DNA of 64,000 nt from Odobenus rosmarus divergens (GCF_000321225.1 NW_004450266.1:7159245-7223244), one strand, 5' to 3'; numbered from the stretch's first letter, positions 1 through 11,360 are shown. A program made the numbers and translations. Notes: a model not told the origin generated them from the sequence alone.

Positions 1-104
1 TCAGGATTCTAGTCCAGACTCTCACTCTGGTGCATGCCTTGCTATGATCCGTTTCCCCACCTCACTTAAGTTCAGGTTCAGCTTCCCCTAACAAAGGAGG
101 CAGA

Positions 105-215
105 AGAGCTGGGTGGTTAAAGGGTGGATTGCAGGCCCCTGGACTTCCTGGATTCGAATCCTAGTCCTTGGGAAAGGAGCTCAACTTCCCCACCTACGAA
201 ATGCAGATGCTACAA
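105..215 (+). repeat. MIR SINE fragment
   Basis: The stretch GGTTAAAGGGTGGATTG...CTGGATTCGAATCCTAG matches the tRNA-like head of MIR. Confidence 0.6.
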
Positions 216-900
216 GGAAGATGGCTCTGCCAGACCATAACTTATTCTGTCTTTATCCCTCCTTCCGCATTCATTCTGGGAACAGAGTGGTAAACCGGAG
301 TCCCCGTCCTCACAGAGATTACAGGGCTCGTAGGGGCGCCTGACAACAAATGAAAAAATAAAATAACTACAGCTGTGAAGAAATGTACGTTTTGATGAAA
401 AAGACAGTCAAAGAGGAAAGCCTTTGTGAGAGAGGGTGCTGAACAGGTGCATTAGAAAAGACAGAGCCATTCTAGAATGGGCCAGCGGTATATGCCAATT
501 CCGCTATAGGGCCCGGGGCTGGAGGGGTTAAGGGACAGAGCAGAGGTCGGAGTGCCTGGAACAGCACAAGGAGGGTGAGAATGGCACAAAGAAGGCCAAA
601 GAGCTACTACCTCACAGGCCAGGTCCCATCTGTGTTGTTGAAATTTCATTTGAATTATGATGATAAACCTACTTGGAACATTCTATGCAGCAGCGGGAGG
701 TTGTCATATGAGTTGTGAAAAGATTGCTCTGGTGGCTCTGGGTAGAAACGATCTTAGAATAAAGTGGAAATGGGACCCTTTTGGACACTGTTACAATGGC
801 TCAGGGAGCGATGACAATGGTCTAGGCCAGGGTAACACCAACCAAGATGGAGAGAGATGGACAGGTTCAAGAGGGGTATTGATGATATCCGACGTGTATC
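215..900 (-). repeat. L2 LINE fragment
   Basis: Degenerate match to the complement of the L2 3' region: an 'insert-start' phrase near 275-345, then phrases equivalent to the L2 text around 720-870 (CTCTGGTGGCTCTGGGTAGA, CAGGGAGCGATGACAATGGT). It has no intact frame. Confidence 0.5.
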
Positions 901-904
901 TGAG

Positions 905-1120
905 TGCTGTCTAGCACCGCACAAAGCACTAAGCATTCACTCTCTCATGAGATCCTCCTGGCAGTCCTGTGAGGTCAGGCCTCCTATTCTCTCCAGGTGA
1001 GGACCAGAAAGGTTAGGTAACTTCCCTGAGACCACCCAGTTAGGATGTGGTAGAGGCAGCATATGAACCGAGGCCATGGGGATCCAGAGCCCACACACCC
1101 AACTGCTGTTCTTCCAACCG
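905..1120 (-). repeat. MIR SINE
   Basis: CAAAGCACTAAGCATTCACT, then the GGTGAGGACCAGAAAGGTTA and CCACCCAGTTAGGATGTGG phrases, follow the complement of MIR in order. Confidence 0.6.
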
Positions 1121-1124
1121 GCCT

Positions 1125-2180
1125 GGACAGAGGATGGGCTGAGGGGGGTGAGGGAAAGGGCAATCCAGATGCCTTGCACAATTTGGGCCTGAGGACCTGG
1201 GCTGCTGGTGGTGCTGTTTATGGACGAGCATGCATTGGGGAAGACTCTGGCCTGTGGGGGGCAGGGTGGGGAGACCACTGGAGTTCAAGGCTCCGTTTTG
1301 GACATGCGGCAGTCTGGCTGCCTTCATGTGCTCCTTACCCCTTTCCTGTTCTCTGAAAAGCAGTCAGTGGTGGAGGACAAGGTGGGGCAGAGGGAACGGG
1401 GACAACTTTCCTCTGTCTACGCGACCCTCCCTCCCCCAACACAGATGCGGGGATGTTAGCCTCCCCACGTTCCTTTATAAAAGGAGGTGAGATGGCAGAC
1501 ATGCTTGGAAACACAGTAAACACTTCATGAGAAAAGCAAATCAAAATGACCCAAACGAGTTCTGGTTTTTGTTTTTCTCATAAGTTACTGGGAGTTCTTG
1601 GGAGCGGCATATATGGGCATTTTCCACATCAAGACCGGGTGAAACCAATGGGAATGAGGGACGATTCAGGGCTGGACCATGTTTCCGAATCCCAGAGGTG
1701 GGAGTTCCAAGCTCTTTCAGGGACCGGGCGGTGTCAGGCAGGGTTCCCCATCCCAGGGGCCCGCGTGCCAAGTCAGGTCTTGGGAACAAGGCTGATGCAC
1801 CTATTTCAGTGTTTACTTGGCTTTGCAGGAAGTGAAGAGAAGCTAACAAAAGTTCTTGGTCACATAGGTTTGGGGAAAGCTGTCTCGATTAGGCTTCCTT
1901 ACCGCAGGACGTCTCAGAATCTTTAACCTGGGAATATGCACTTTGGCTCTCCCAGGAGGACAATTTCCCAAATGTACTTGATCACAGAATGTTCTTATAG
2001 CCAACCATCTCAGGGCGCAAGTGTCCCAGTGAAGAGAGCTGGGGAAATGTAGCTCCTCGCGTGTGTTCTTAAGGGAATGGTAACAGATCCATTACTAAGA
2101 ATTGGATACTGAGTCTTCCTCAGTGGGCAACTGGAAGTCTTGTAAGGAGTGTTGAGTAGGAGAGGCCATGAGGTAACGCT
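1125..2180. other. no recognised feature
   Basis: About 1 kb of apparently unique intronic sequence. The overlapping open frames on both strands have no domain, splice context or codon signal that I can support. Confidence 0.5.
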
Positions 2181-2184
2181 TGGG

Positions 2185-2330
2185 GCCAAATGCATGCTGT
2201 GTGACCACCAGCGGGCTAACAAAGTGCCTGAATCTTGGTTTCTCGGCTGTGTGTTGAGGATAAGAATAACACAGAACAGAGTTCTGTGAGAATTCAAGGA
2301 GAGAGCTAATGCCAAGGCCCAGCTGCAGGA
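2185..2330 (+). repeat. possible degenerate MIR
   Basis: TGCTGTGTGACCACCAGCGG, then a TTGAGGATAAGAATAACACA phrase, resembles the MIR core and tail. The match is weak. Confidence 0.35.
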
Positions 2331-2759
2331 AACCAGCATGCAGGAGGCCCTTCCAGAGGCTCTGAGATCCCGGGCAGGCCCCCCACAGCCCTGACTCTTC
2401 AGCACAGGAACATTCCTGCTGACTTTCCTGCCATACCAGCTCCACCTCTCTTTGGCGACAGCCTTCCTTGGGTGGCCCATTAGCAGGCTTCTCAAGTGGT
2501 CAGTCAGGGGGCAGCTAAGTCCAGCCTGGCACTTCCAAACAAGGCCCCCTCAGGCAGGCAGGAATTGTAGCCAACAAGACAGTCATGCTCCCACTTAAAT
2601 GGCCTGAAAATACTTCAGGAGGAAAAGAGCCAGTGTGCACAGCTTTCTAAATGCATCAGGTTTCTGGAATGTTCCAGGGCTCCCCGTCTAGGAGAGCCAG
2701 AGCTTCTGCAGTGGCTCAAAGACGTCAGAGCTAGCCCTGAACTCCAGGAGTCCCCCACC

Positions 2760-2950
2760 ATTTGCTCACCATTTCATCATTTGTTCAACACATCCAGACC
2801 GCTTCCCTCTCTGTATGACACAGGGCCAGGCATGCAGGTACAAGGACCTGCCAGGCCAGTAGGGAAGGTAGACAAGTGAGTGGGGAAGCACTGGGACAGA
2901 GCTACAAACAAGGTTCTGTGAGAACAGGAAGGAGGAGGCTTTTGGTTCAC
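2760..2950 (-). repeat. L2 LINE 3' fragment
   Basis: CATTTGTTCAACACATCC, then GGGCCAGGCATGCAGGTACA, follows the complement of the L2 3' end. Confidence 0.5.
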
Positions 2951-2964
2951 TCCAAACAGTGGCT

Positions 2965-3190
2965 TCAAAATCAGCTTACATTTATGAACATTTGGCATAT
3001 CCCCGATAACAGAAGATTTTTGCATAAACCATCTCAACACAGACATAATTATGATGCCACTTTACAAAGGAGAAAATATTGACTCGGAGAGGGATAGGGA
3101 GTTGCCCAAGGCCACACAGCGCATTAGGGGAGGGCTGAGATTCGAACTGAAGTCATTGGCCTGGGCAACTCCTTAGCCAATTCAACTGAG
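2965..3190 (-). repeat. MIR SINE
   Basis: Full-length order of the MIR complement: TACATTTATGAACATTTGGC, ACTTTACAAAGGAGAAAATA, TGCCCAAGGCCACACAGCG and GAGATTCGAACTGAAGTC. Confidence 0.75.
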
Positions 3191-3199
3191 CAGACAGCG

Positions 3200-4735
3200 C
3201 CCCTGCCAGGGGGGTCCTCTGAGGGTTAGAGGAGACAGTTCTCGGTGAACACCTTTCCTTCATCTGGGCGTTTCAAACATACGTTCTTGTTTTTCTGCCT
3301 CCTATTTCTTCCCTCTGCCTTATACAGATTTTGCTTTTGGTGGAATAAAAGCCTCCTACTTATGCACATTTCACTCTCAGTCCAAAATTTAGTCAAAACG
3401 AGCAAATACGGAGTTCCCAAAGAAGCTTTTACCAGAACCCACATTTCCCCACGCTCTGAGAGTTCAGTAACTCCTTCAGAAACTCTACCACCAACTCCCT
3501 GGTAAGACTTCCTGAAGGAAGCTCCCCACAAGGCAGAATCGAAGGGATCCTGAGGTCCAGAGCACCTGAGGCCAACAGGCCTGAGCCCTCAGTGGAGTTG
3601 GGGGTTGGGGAAGAGAGAGGGGGTGCCACCATGAGATCTCCTCCCCAGAAGAGCCTGGCAGCCTCATCTCCAAAGGCTTGGGCTTGGCTCTAGGCCTACA
3701 AAACAAAACCACTCCTCTCCTGTGGGGAGATTCCTTAGAGGAATACTTATGAGACATTAAAATCCCTGCCATCAACTCTTAAAAAAATTCCTGTACATGT
3801 AATTATGGGTCCAGGATGAGATTCCTGGATATGATATCATTACTTCCCTGATGCTCACATTCCCCAGGGACTGAGGGCAGGAACACTCTGCCTGCAGACC
3901 GGTTTCCTTGTCCCCTGGGTCTCTCCTTGCCCCTACAGACTCTTCCCTGCACGTGTGGGGCTGCTTCTCCAATGGCCCCCGCCTGCCCTCTATCTATGCC
4001 CCATCTCTCCCTGCCCTGCTCTGAGCCAGGGAGGATGTCCCAGCTGATGCGTCCCTCGGGGGCCTTTGCAGGCCAGCACGAGCACCTTGGGCTGATGGAA
4101 GGCACTAGCAAGAGATGGAAGAGCAGGAGACCAAGGGATTTCTTGTTTGCTCCCTCCCTGCTTTGGTGCTGCACCCTCCACAACTACAGCTCCTGCCTAC
4201 AGCCTCTTCAGTGGGGCACATCCCTCCCCCATCCTGCTCTCCTTGGGCTCCAGAAACACCACTTTCTGTCCTGGCCCCTTCAGACCTGGGTGGCTGGGGC
4301 TCCACCCACCTAGATGGCCTCAACATCTCTTACTTATTCCCTCAACCCTGCCTGTCCTGTGTCTGCTAAATAGTTCCTCCATTCAAGTCCCCTCATTTGA
4401 ACCATCTGGGATAAATTCTAATTTTCCGGTGGGAATCTGACAGTAGGCAAATTGGGAAGAGAACTGGCATATTTCAAGCTCATGCCACAAATGAGGTAAG
4501 GAATACAATTGCTCCATCACCACCTCACTGATGTGCCCTGGCATTCTGTGCCATGCGTGGGCTCTGGAGCTACAGGGGTGCTCGGCAAGAGAGGGTGGCC
4601 TACGGCCAGGGAGAAGCACCTGTTCTGTTTCTCCCTCCTCTCCTTTCCTGCCCTCCCTACCACCCCCCATGTACACAGAACACCACACTACCCACACCTT
4701 TGGTCAACAAAATATTAGAAAGAATAATAGAGATT
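3200..4735. other. no recognised feature
   Basis: About 1.5 kb of mixed-composition intron. I see no repeat family that I can name and no exon signal; the open frames of up to 128 codons overlap on both strands. Confidence 0.45.
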
Positions 4736-4739
4736 GTTC

Positions 4740-4880
4740 AATTCCTCATTCATTCAGCTAGCCTGCCCTGAGAACCTTTTGTGTGTCAAGCCCTGTACCA
4801 GACACCACGGTACAGAGTTGAATGGCCACAGAAGGCAGGGTCCCTGCCCTTGAACCCAGCCAGACTACTGAACTTCATAT
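4740..4880 (-). repeat. L2 LINE 3' fragment
   Basis: ATTCATTCAGCTAGCCTG, GTGTCAAGCCCTGTACCAG and GCAGGGTCCCTGCCCTTG match the complement of the L2 3' end in order. Confidence 0.6.
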
Positions 4881-4983
4881 TTCTACTGACCAACCAAAGA
4901 AACTTTCTGCACTAGGATGAAGATAACCCGCCCCTCACTCTTCCCTTCCCACTGATTCATCTGATAAAACACAGCCAACCAGA

Positions 4984-5033
4984 CATACACACACATGCAT
5001 GCACACACACACGCACGCACACACCCACATGCC
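4984..5033 (+). repeat. CA-rich simple repeat with CATG/CACG variants
   Basis: Alternating ACACAC, ATGCATGC and ACGCACGC over about 50 bases. Confidence 0.9.
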
Positions 5034-5404
5034 CTTCAGTTGGGTGACTGCGGATTCTGGCCCAATGCCACAGCAATACTAATCTGCAGCCTTCTAAACC
5101 CAGGCTTCAGGATGATGCACAAGATGTGCACACAGCAGAGGGCCCCGGGGCGCACGATTCCTTTGCTTTCCTCGGTAGGACCTAGTCCGTGTTTCTCTGG
5201 TGAGAAGGATAATAACGTAATAGTAATAGCACAAGGCTTTTCAGGCATGCCTCATGGATTCGTTTAGCATCAGTCACGGGTCATCCGACCCACGCCCAGC
5301 CTTGTGCTTTCTCCTCACACTGTGGAGCTTCTCTGTTCAGCATCCTTGCATCCAGTGAGGGGCACCCACTTCTCTGTCCTGCTCTTCATCCCTGCCCCCC
5401 TGCT

Positions 5405-5560
5405 GACACTGGCAGGTCATGAGACCCCGTCTGTGACTCAGAAGGCCTGGGTTTCAGTCTTAGCCCCTCACTGCTCACCTGCTGTATTGACGTGCACAAA
5501 CCACTCCCTCTGATCCTTGATCTCCAGCCTGCACAACATGGCGTCTGAATGGATGGTCAG
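5405..5560 (+). repeat. MIR SINE fragment
   Basis: GAAGGCCTGGGTTTCAGTC, CACAAACCACTCCCTCTG and the following ATCTCCAGCCTGCACAA follow the MIR core. Confidence 0.5.
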
Positions 5561-5744
5561 GAAGAACCCCTTAGTGAGAAATCACTGCACATCCCCAAAG
5601 CCTGCGGCCACTGAACCATGACAATGGATAGTAAGTGAAAGCTGCCTAATGACACAAGCGGGGGCTGCCACCCAAAGCAGCATGGAATGAATGGAAGGCA
5701 AGTCCCACGGGAGTGAAGTCACTCAATTTCAGCCCATGGGGTTT

Positions 5745-5920
5745 AACTGGGGCTGCATCTTCTACTCGCTGGAGGAGTTTTCAGGAATCCTGATTCCCAG
5801 GCTGCTCCCAAGACCAGTCGAATCAGAATCTCTGGGTTCTGCCATCCAGAAACCAGCATTTTTTCAAAGCTCCCTTTGGGACTCAAATGTGCAGCCCAGA
5901 CTGAGAACCGTTGATGTATG
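5745..5920 (+). mobile_element. MER5A-type hAT-Charlie DNA transposon remnant
   Basis: Left part AACTGGGGCTGCATCTTCTA, centre GAATCAGAATCTCTGGGTTC and right end ATGTGCAGCCCAGACTGAGA match the palindromic MER5A plan. Non-autonomous and inactive. Confidence 0.65.
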
Positions 5921-5924
5921 TGCA

Positions 5925-6635
5925 CTATCTACATTTTGGGTGTGTTTCACCAGATGGTCAATAATGTCCATTTAGAACACATAGTTTCAACTCAGAGGGT
6001 AAAGAGTTTTCAATCATAGAAACCCGAAAGAAGCTAGGTTATTAAGGGCTCTTTATTTACTTGTGCCTCATCTACAGAAAGTATAATCCTCTATTAAGAG
6101 GGGAGTATATATGGATTAACTTCTATAATCAAAGAATGTAATTAATAACCCGGTTAGAACAAGATTTTGAAGAGCTAATAATCCCTAAATAGAAATTATG
6201 TACCCTCATTAAAATCTGTTACAAACTCTACTTAACAAATAACCCCTTGTCTAACAATTTGCTTTACTTTACAGCTATAGGAAAACTAGTTTTTCCCTGT
6301 CCTGTGAGATTACCAACCCCCCCCGCCAAAGTTTTCAAAGGTCCTAGCTCATGGGTTTCAGCCTGGTTCCCTAACACCTCCCTCTTAATGTGCAAGCACA
6401 GGCTCTAATTGCCCCTCCTCCCTCCCGGTTACCCCACACCCCTGCCCAGCCAAGCCCCCTCAGCCACTTGGGACTTGGAGTAACTGCCATGTCTCTTAGA
6501 TAGCACTCCCACCCAAATACAGCACATCATGACCTTTCATCTTTAACTTGCTCCAAAATCACTTACTCACATTCTTTCCATTACAGAATAATGAAAAGAA
6601 GGTACACTTTGGAATCATCTCTGGCTGAAAAATTT
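5925..6635. other. AT-rich sequence without a named feature
   Basis: No repeat that I can name with confidence and no open frame of note. 6319-6328 is a short C run. Confidence 0.4.
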
Positions 6636-6639
6636 GATG

Positions 6640-7945
6640 CTAAGAGTCCAGAAGCAGACTCACAAATGTGCAGTCACCTGGTAGCTGGTAAAGAAGACAC
6701 TAAAGTGCTGTGAAGGAAAGGTGGTCTTTTCCATAGATGTTGCTAAGTCAATGGTTATCCATATAAAACAATGAACCTTGACCTCTATTTCACACCATAC
6801 AAGAAAATCAATTCCAGATGGACTGCAAATCTAAATGTAAAAGGGAAAATAATAAAACTTTTACAAGAAAACTCAGGAGAACATCTTCATGACCTTGGAG
6901 TAGGCAAAGTTTTCTTAAACAAAACACAAAATGTGCTGACCCCACAGGAAAAAAAAAATTGAAAAGCTGAACTTCAACAAAATTAGGAACTTCTCCTTAT
7001 CAAATGATACCATTAAGAGAGCAAAAATACAAGCCACAGAATGAGAGAAGAGACTGTCGATATCTGACAAAGGACTTGTGCCAGAATATGTAAAGAATTC
7101 CTAGAAATAAATGAGGGGGAAAAAAATCAGACAATCTCATTTTAAAAAGTCTTGAATAGGTACTTCACAAAATAAGATATCCAAATGTTCCAATAAACAC
7201 ACTAAAAAGGTGCTCTACTTCCTTAGATACTAGGGAAATGCCAATAAAACCACAATGAGATGCACTGATACAGCCACCAGCGTGGCTAAAATGAAAAAGG
7301 CAGTTGTTAGGTAATACATGGAGCGATCAGAACTCTCATGCACTTCTGGTGGGAGAGGAAGTTGGTACCATCACTCTGGAAACCAGTCCGGCAGCACCCA
7401 CGAAATCTGAACATATATCCTACAACCAGAAACTCTAATCCTTGGATGAAATCAGTGCCAAAAGACATGGAAAGAATATTGAATGAAGCACTATTTGTAA
7501 TAACCCCAAACTGGAAAGTAACCAAATGTCCACCAACAGTACAGCGGATAAATAACGTATGCTCACATGAGGCAAAACTTACAGAGTGAAGAAAATGACT
7601 GTCCTACAACCATGTGGAACGACATGATGCGTCTCATAAACATAATGCTAAGTACATGCAACTGACAAAGGAGTCAATGCTCCATGACTCCATTTCTATG
7701 AAATTAGAAAACAAGCAACACTAATCCATAGTGTCACAAGTCAGGAGAGCAGCCATCCTTGCTGGAACTGAGGGAAAACAGGCTGAGAGGGGCCAGAGGG
7801 GGACCTCAGGAGGTGCTAATGTTGTTTCATGATGAAGGTTCTGGTTGCATAGCGATGTTCACTCTGAAAGTTCCCTGGGCTATACATGTATGAGTAGCGC
7901 ACTTTTATTTATGTATATTATATGCTGGTAAAAGGTTTACACACA
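6640..7945 (+). mobile_element. L1M LINE, 5'-truncated ORF2 end plus 3' UTR
   Basis: Starts in text typical of the L1 ORF2 C-terminal region (AGAAGCAGACTCACAAATGT, GATGGACTGCAAATCTAAAT) and runs through AACCAAATGTCCACCAACAG and CCATGACTCCATTTCTATGA into the 3' UTR. The reverse-transcriptase domain is absent and the frame is interrupted (longest pieces 63 and 83 codons). An old, dead copy. Confidence 0.8.
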
Positions 7946-7959
7946 CACAGAATGCGGTT

Positions 7960-8059
7960 GCTCTACCCTTTAATTATGTGTGACTTCAGGCAAGGCACTT
8001 AATCTATCTGGTATGCAGTTTCCTCTTCAGTAAAAAGTGGAATTAAAATACCATCTACC
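7960..8059 (+). repeat. MIR SINE, 5' part split by a CAN-SINE
   Basis: TATGTGTGACTTCAGGCAAG and AGTTTCCTCTTCAGTAAAAA are the MIR core. It resumes after the SINE at 8286-8385 (TTGCAGGATTGTTGCAAGGA, CATGGCACCTGGTACACAGA). Confidence 0.75.
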
Positions 8060-8270
8060 GGGTGCCTGGGTGGCTCAGTTGGTTAAGCGACTGCCTTCGG
8101 CTCAGGTCATGATCCTGGAGTCCCGGGATTGAGTCCCACATCGGGCTGCCTGCTCAGCAGGGAGTCTGCTTCTCCCTCTGACCCGCTTCCCTCTTGTGCT
8201 CTCTATCTCTCATTCTCTCTCTCTCAAATAAATAAATAAAATCTTTAAAAAAATAAATAAATAAATAAAT
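8060..8270 (+). mobile_element. CAN-SINE (tRNA-Lys SINEC) inserted in a MIR
   Basis: Head GGGTGCCTGGGTGGCTCAG, core CATGATCCTGGAGTCCCGGG, CT-rich stretch, then an A-rich AAATAAATAAATAAA tail. It is flanked by a perfect 15-base target duplication AAAATACCATCTACC (8045-8059 and 8271-8285). Non-autonomous and mobilised by L1. Confidence 0.97.
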
Positions 8271-8285
8271 AAAATACCATCTACC

Positions 8286-8385
8286 TTGCAGGATTGTTGC
8301 AAGGATAAAATGAAAAAGTAAAAAAGTCTACACACATACATGGCACCTGGTACACAGAGAATGCACTTTGTAAATGAGTTTCCCT
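8286..8385 (+). repeat. MIR SINE, 3' part
   Basis: Continues the MIR broken at 8059 by the SINE insertion. Confidence 0.7.
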
Positions 8386-8389
8386 CCCT

Positions 8390-9055
8390 TCCTTTGTGTA
8401 ACTTGGTTAACAGTCTCTCACAACCTGGGACCTCGAGGAACCATCACTTTACCTTTTGTGTATTTAAAACTAAACAAGCAAAAATACAAAACAAGACCCA
8501 AACAAAAGATACGCTGAGGATGAAAGGTGGCCAGGGCCTTCCACAGGCAGTCTTGAAATGTTTGGAGAGTCCGTGTGTGGATGGAAACAATCCCACCTCT
8601 GGTGGGGTGAGAACCAGGCGTGGGTCACTGCCGCAGAGCCGTGTGTCAGGTCGGGGCTAAGCCAGACACAGTGACGGCGGCGAGTGCATGGAGAGGAGAG
8701 AACACGGCAGGATGCTGTGCACCAAGATGGCAGCCACAATTTCTTTTCTTCTAACCACACATGGGCTGAGTTTTCCAGCAGCAAAATTCTTCACAGACAG
8801 AAAAAAAAAAAAAAATCAAGGGAAAAACCACCCTGTTTCCTTAAAACAAGTGCCAAGTCCCAATGTGAGAAAGTGCAAGTCACAGAAAACATGAGATTCC
8901 CAGAAAATAAACTTGTGATTACCAGGAACTAGAAAGTAAGCACTGCTGGCCCTTCCTGCCAGGGCATCCAGACGCCGTCCGTCACTGGGAGCATGCTCTC
9001 CCAGGCGCAGGGGCAGGGCCCTCCCCAGGGCCCGCGGAGCCGGTTCCTGCATTCT
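8390..9055. other. unique sequence with a poly(A) run
   Basis: No feature that I can name except an A run at about 8801-8814 inside an A-rich stretch. Confidence 0.4.
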
Positions 9056-9059
9056 TCCC

Positions 9060-9490
9060 TTCGCCCAGCACACATTGATTGAGTGTGGATGGATGGGGGC
9101 CGGCCTGGTGGTGGCTGGACATTGAGCATCCAGGGAAGAAAGCGCCTAGGCCCTGCCTTCCCGGGGCTGACAGTCTGGAGGATTCCAACAGGTAAACGGG
9201 CAATTATAATGCGGGGCACTGTCTGCTAGCATGCAGAGAAATACAAGGGGGCTCAGGAACCAGAGGGGAGAGGACACCTTCCCACAGAAGAGGGCACCTG
9301 GGCTAAAGCTTAAAGGAGGAAGAGTTACACATGGACATTCCCAGAGGGGCCAGTGTGAGCAACCCCCAAAGGAAGAAATTGCCCTTGGTGTTACCAGAAC
9401 TGAGGGGAGAGCAAAGAGTTCCAGCGAAGAGACTGGAGAAGTTGTTGGCACCAGATGGAGGTGGGCCTTCCATGGACTGTCCTGCAGGCC
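9060..9490 (-). repeat. L2 LINE fragment, part 1
   Basis: ACATTGATTGAGTGTGGATG, CCCTGCCTTCCCGGGGCTGA and CAGTCTGGAGGATTCC, then GGAGAGGACACCTTCCCA, follow the L2 complement. It is interrupted by the MER5A and hAT elements and resumes near 10065. Confidence 0.6.
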
Positions 9491-9653
9491 AGTGGTTCTC
9501 AGTCCTGGCTGCATATCAGAATCACGGAGCTTCTTCCAGACATACTCATGTCCCGGCCTCGTGCCTACACATGCTTGCTTAACCGTTGGCCTAGGCTTGG
9601 GGTGCTTCTAAGAAGGTGCTATTCCAGCAGGCAACCAGTGTGGAGAGGCATTG
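9490..9653 (+). mobile_element. MER5A-type hAT-Charlie remnant
   Basis: Left end CCAGTGGTTCTCAGTCCTGG, CTGCATATCAGAATCACGGA and degenerate right end GCAACCAGTGTGGAGAGGCA. Confidence 0.75.
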
Positions 9654-9661
9654 CTATAGTT

Positions 9662-10056
9662 CAGGGGTGTGCAACCCACAGGCCTGGGGCCAAATCCACT
9701 ACTTTATGCTTCAGAACTAAGAACGGCTTTACCAATAAACAACTGCAATCGATCTCATGGTAACAAACACTACTAACTCCAATTAAGCAAACTTCCATTT
9801 GAACTCCTATTAATCAAAATGGTCTCTCCCCTCCAAAAAATGAAATTCCATCTTTCTCATCTATACACCTATATTACAAAAACAATGTTCAATTATTATT
9901 ATATTCTGAGGTTCATTAGTAAAAAAAGTATGTGAAAATTTATTTTCTCTCTTATTACATGAGTATTCACATAATATCCTCAATGTTGCCTCTTGGATGG
10001 CAAACTCCAAAAGATTTACTCTCTGACCTTTTATAAAAAATATCTGCTGACCCCTG
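9662..10056 (+). mobile_element. non-autonomous hAT DNA transposon with 8-base duplication
   Basis: Terminal inverted repeats CAGGGGT (left) and ACCCCTG (right) bound a 395-base element. It carries the phrases GGGGCCAAATCCACTACTTT and ACCTTTTATAAAAAATATCT typical of an old hAT family. Flanks CTATAGTT (9654-9661) and CTATAATT (10057-10064) form the 8-base duplication expected for hAT, with one later change. It inserted at the right edge of the MER5A. Confidence 0.85.
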
Positions 10057-10064
10057 CTATAATT

Positions 10065-10310
10065 GATGGGGAGAGATGGAATGGTTTGGAGCAGAAGAAT
10101 AACATGTGGGTTTGTGTTAGGGAGGCCAGGGAAGTGGCCATCGTTTCAGTGTTGGTCCGGGAAAATGTGGCATGAGCCAGAACAGTGGAATGGAGGTGGG
10201 GTGGGCAGGCCCAGATCTCAGAGGTTGGACGAGGTCACACACACAGGGCTTGGAGGCCAGTGTGTGTGTGGGGTAAGGACAAGAGGGAAATCCAGATGTC
10301 CTGGGGACCA
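10065..10310 (-). repeat. L2 LINE fragment, part 2
   Basis: GATGGAATGGTTTGGAGCAG AAGAATAACATG continues, in consensus order, the L2 broken at about 9490. Confidence 0.5.
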
Positions 10311-10559
10311 CCAAAGACTATACAGAGCCTTCAGCACTACCAGGTCTCCATCCTGGCCAGGGAGGGGAACCTTAAGTCTTGTCCCAGCAATGTAGAGGGA
10401 GATAACTAGAGCCCCTTTATCTCCCACTCTTCTTCTGAAAGATCCCATTTGGTCTTTGTCATTCTCTTAAAGATAGTTCTCTTCTTGGTACATCTTTGCA
10501 CACAAAAAAAGCAAAGAACCAAACTGTGCCTTAAAATCCTTTGGCTTCCTGAACTCCAA

Positions 10560-10670
10560 GTACCACCTGGTATTGACAGGGAGGGTGGGTATTACTTCCC
10601 CATTTTACAGACAGGAAACAGGCCCAGAGAGGAGCTACACCTTGGCTGATGTGGAGTCTTTCTACTCCCA
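10560..10670 (-). repeat. MIR SINE fragment
   Basis: TTACTTCCCCATTTTACAGA, CAGGAAACAGGCCCAGAGAG: core of the MIR complement. Confidence 0.65.
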
Positions 10671-10824
10671 CTCCATGTGCTGACATGACACCAAGACCAC
10701 CTGCCTGGCCCCTAACAGTTCTCAGAATGCCCTCCTTGTCTCTGTGTCACACATACATATCCCTGAACCTCCATGTAAGCTCCTGGGTGCCAGCACCTGT
10801 GATCTCACTCCCCCAGATCCTTGG

Positions 10825-11025
10825 CTCCAGTGCTGGCCTGCCCTGGGTTCAAATCCTGACCCTGCCATGTCCTCACTGCTCTGAGCCTCAGTTCCTTCAT
10901 CTGGGAAGTGAAGGTCACGACTCTTCTGTATATGGTTGTTGAGAGCCTTAAACAGGATAATACAAAGCGCTTAGCCCAGTGCCTGGTGCAGGACAAGGGC
11001 TCAATAATGCATAGTATTTCATTAG
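10825..11025 (+). repeat. MIR SINE
   Basis: CTGGGTTCAAATCCTGACCC, CTGAGCCTCAGTTCCTTCAT, TACAAAGCGCTTAGCCCAGT and GGGCTCAATAATGCATAG in MIR order, near full length. Confidence 0.85.
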
Positions 11026-11084
11026 GGCAGTTCCCCCTTGGCAGCCTTAATTCCTATTATTGCTTGAGTCTGGCTGGAGTGGAC

Positions 11085-11124
11085 AATGCAGAGAGGCAGT
11101 GTGGTTGAAAGTGTGAACTGAGGA
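11085..11124 (+). repeat. MIR SINE, 5' part split by a CAN-SINE
   Basis: GCAGTGTGGTTGAAAGTGTG is the MIR tRNA-like head. It resumes at 11361-11545. Confidence 0.65.
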
Positions 11125-11348
11125 GGGGCCCCTGGGTGGCTCAGTCAGCTAAGCGTCTGCCTTCAGCTCAGGTCATGATCCCAGGGTCCTGGGATTGAGT
11201 CCCATGTTGGGCTTCTTGCTCAGCAGGGAGTCTCCCTCTCCCTCTGCCTGCCGCTCCCCCGGCTCTCTCTCTCTCTCTCTGTCAAATAAATAAAATAGAG
11301 AGAGAAAAAAAGGAAGGAAGTAAGAGGACATCAAGAGTATAATATACA
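11125..11348 (+). mobile_element. CAN-SINE inserted in a MIR
   Basis: Head GGGCCCCTGGGTGGCTCAG, core CATGATCCCAGGGTCCTGGG, CT-rich box, AAATAAATAAAA and an A/G-rich tail. A 12-base target duplication GTGAACTGAGGA lies at 11113-11124 and 11349-11360. Confidence 0.95.
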
Positions 11349-11360
11349 GTGAACTGAGGA

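Noticed and set aside
105..150. tRNA-like box (GGATTCGAATCC) and the tRNA-like heads of other MIR and CAN-SINE copies
   Set aside because: These are SINE promoter relics without an acceptor stem or full cloverleaf; not tRNA genes.
6771..7589. L1-derived open frames (63 and 83 codons)
   Set aside because: Remnants of the ORF2 end of a dead L1M, annotated as a mobile element and not as a gene.
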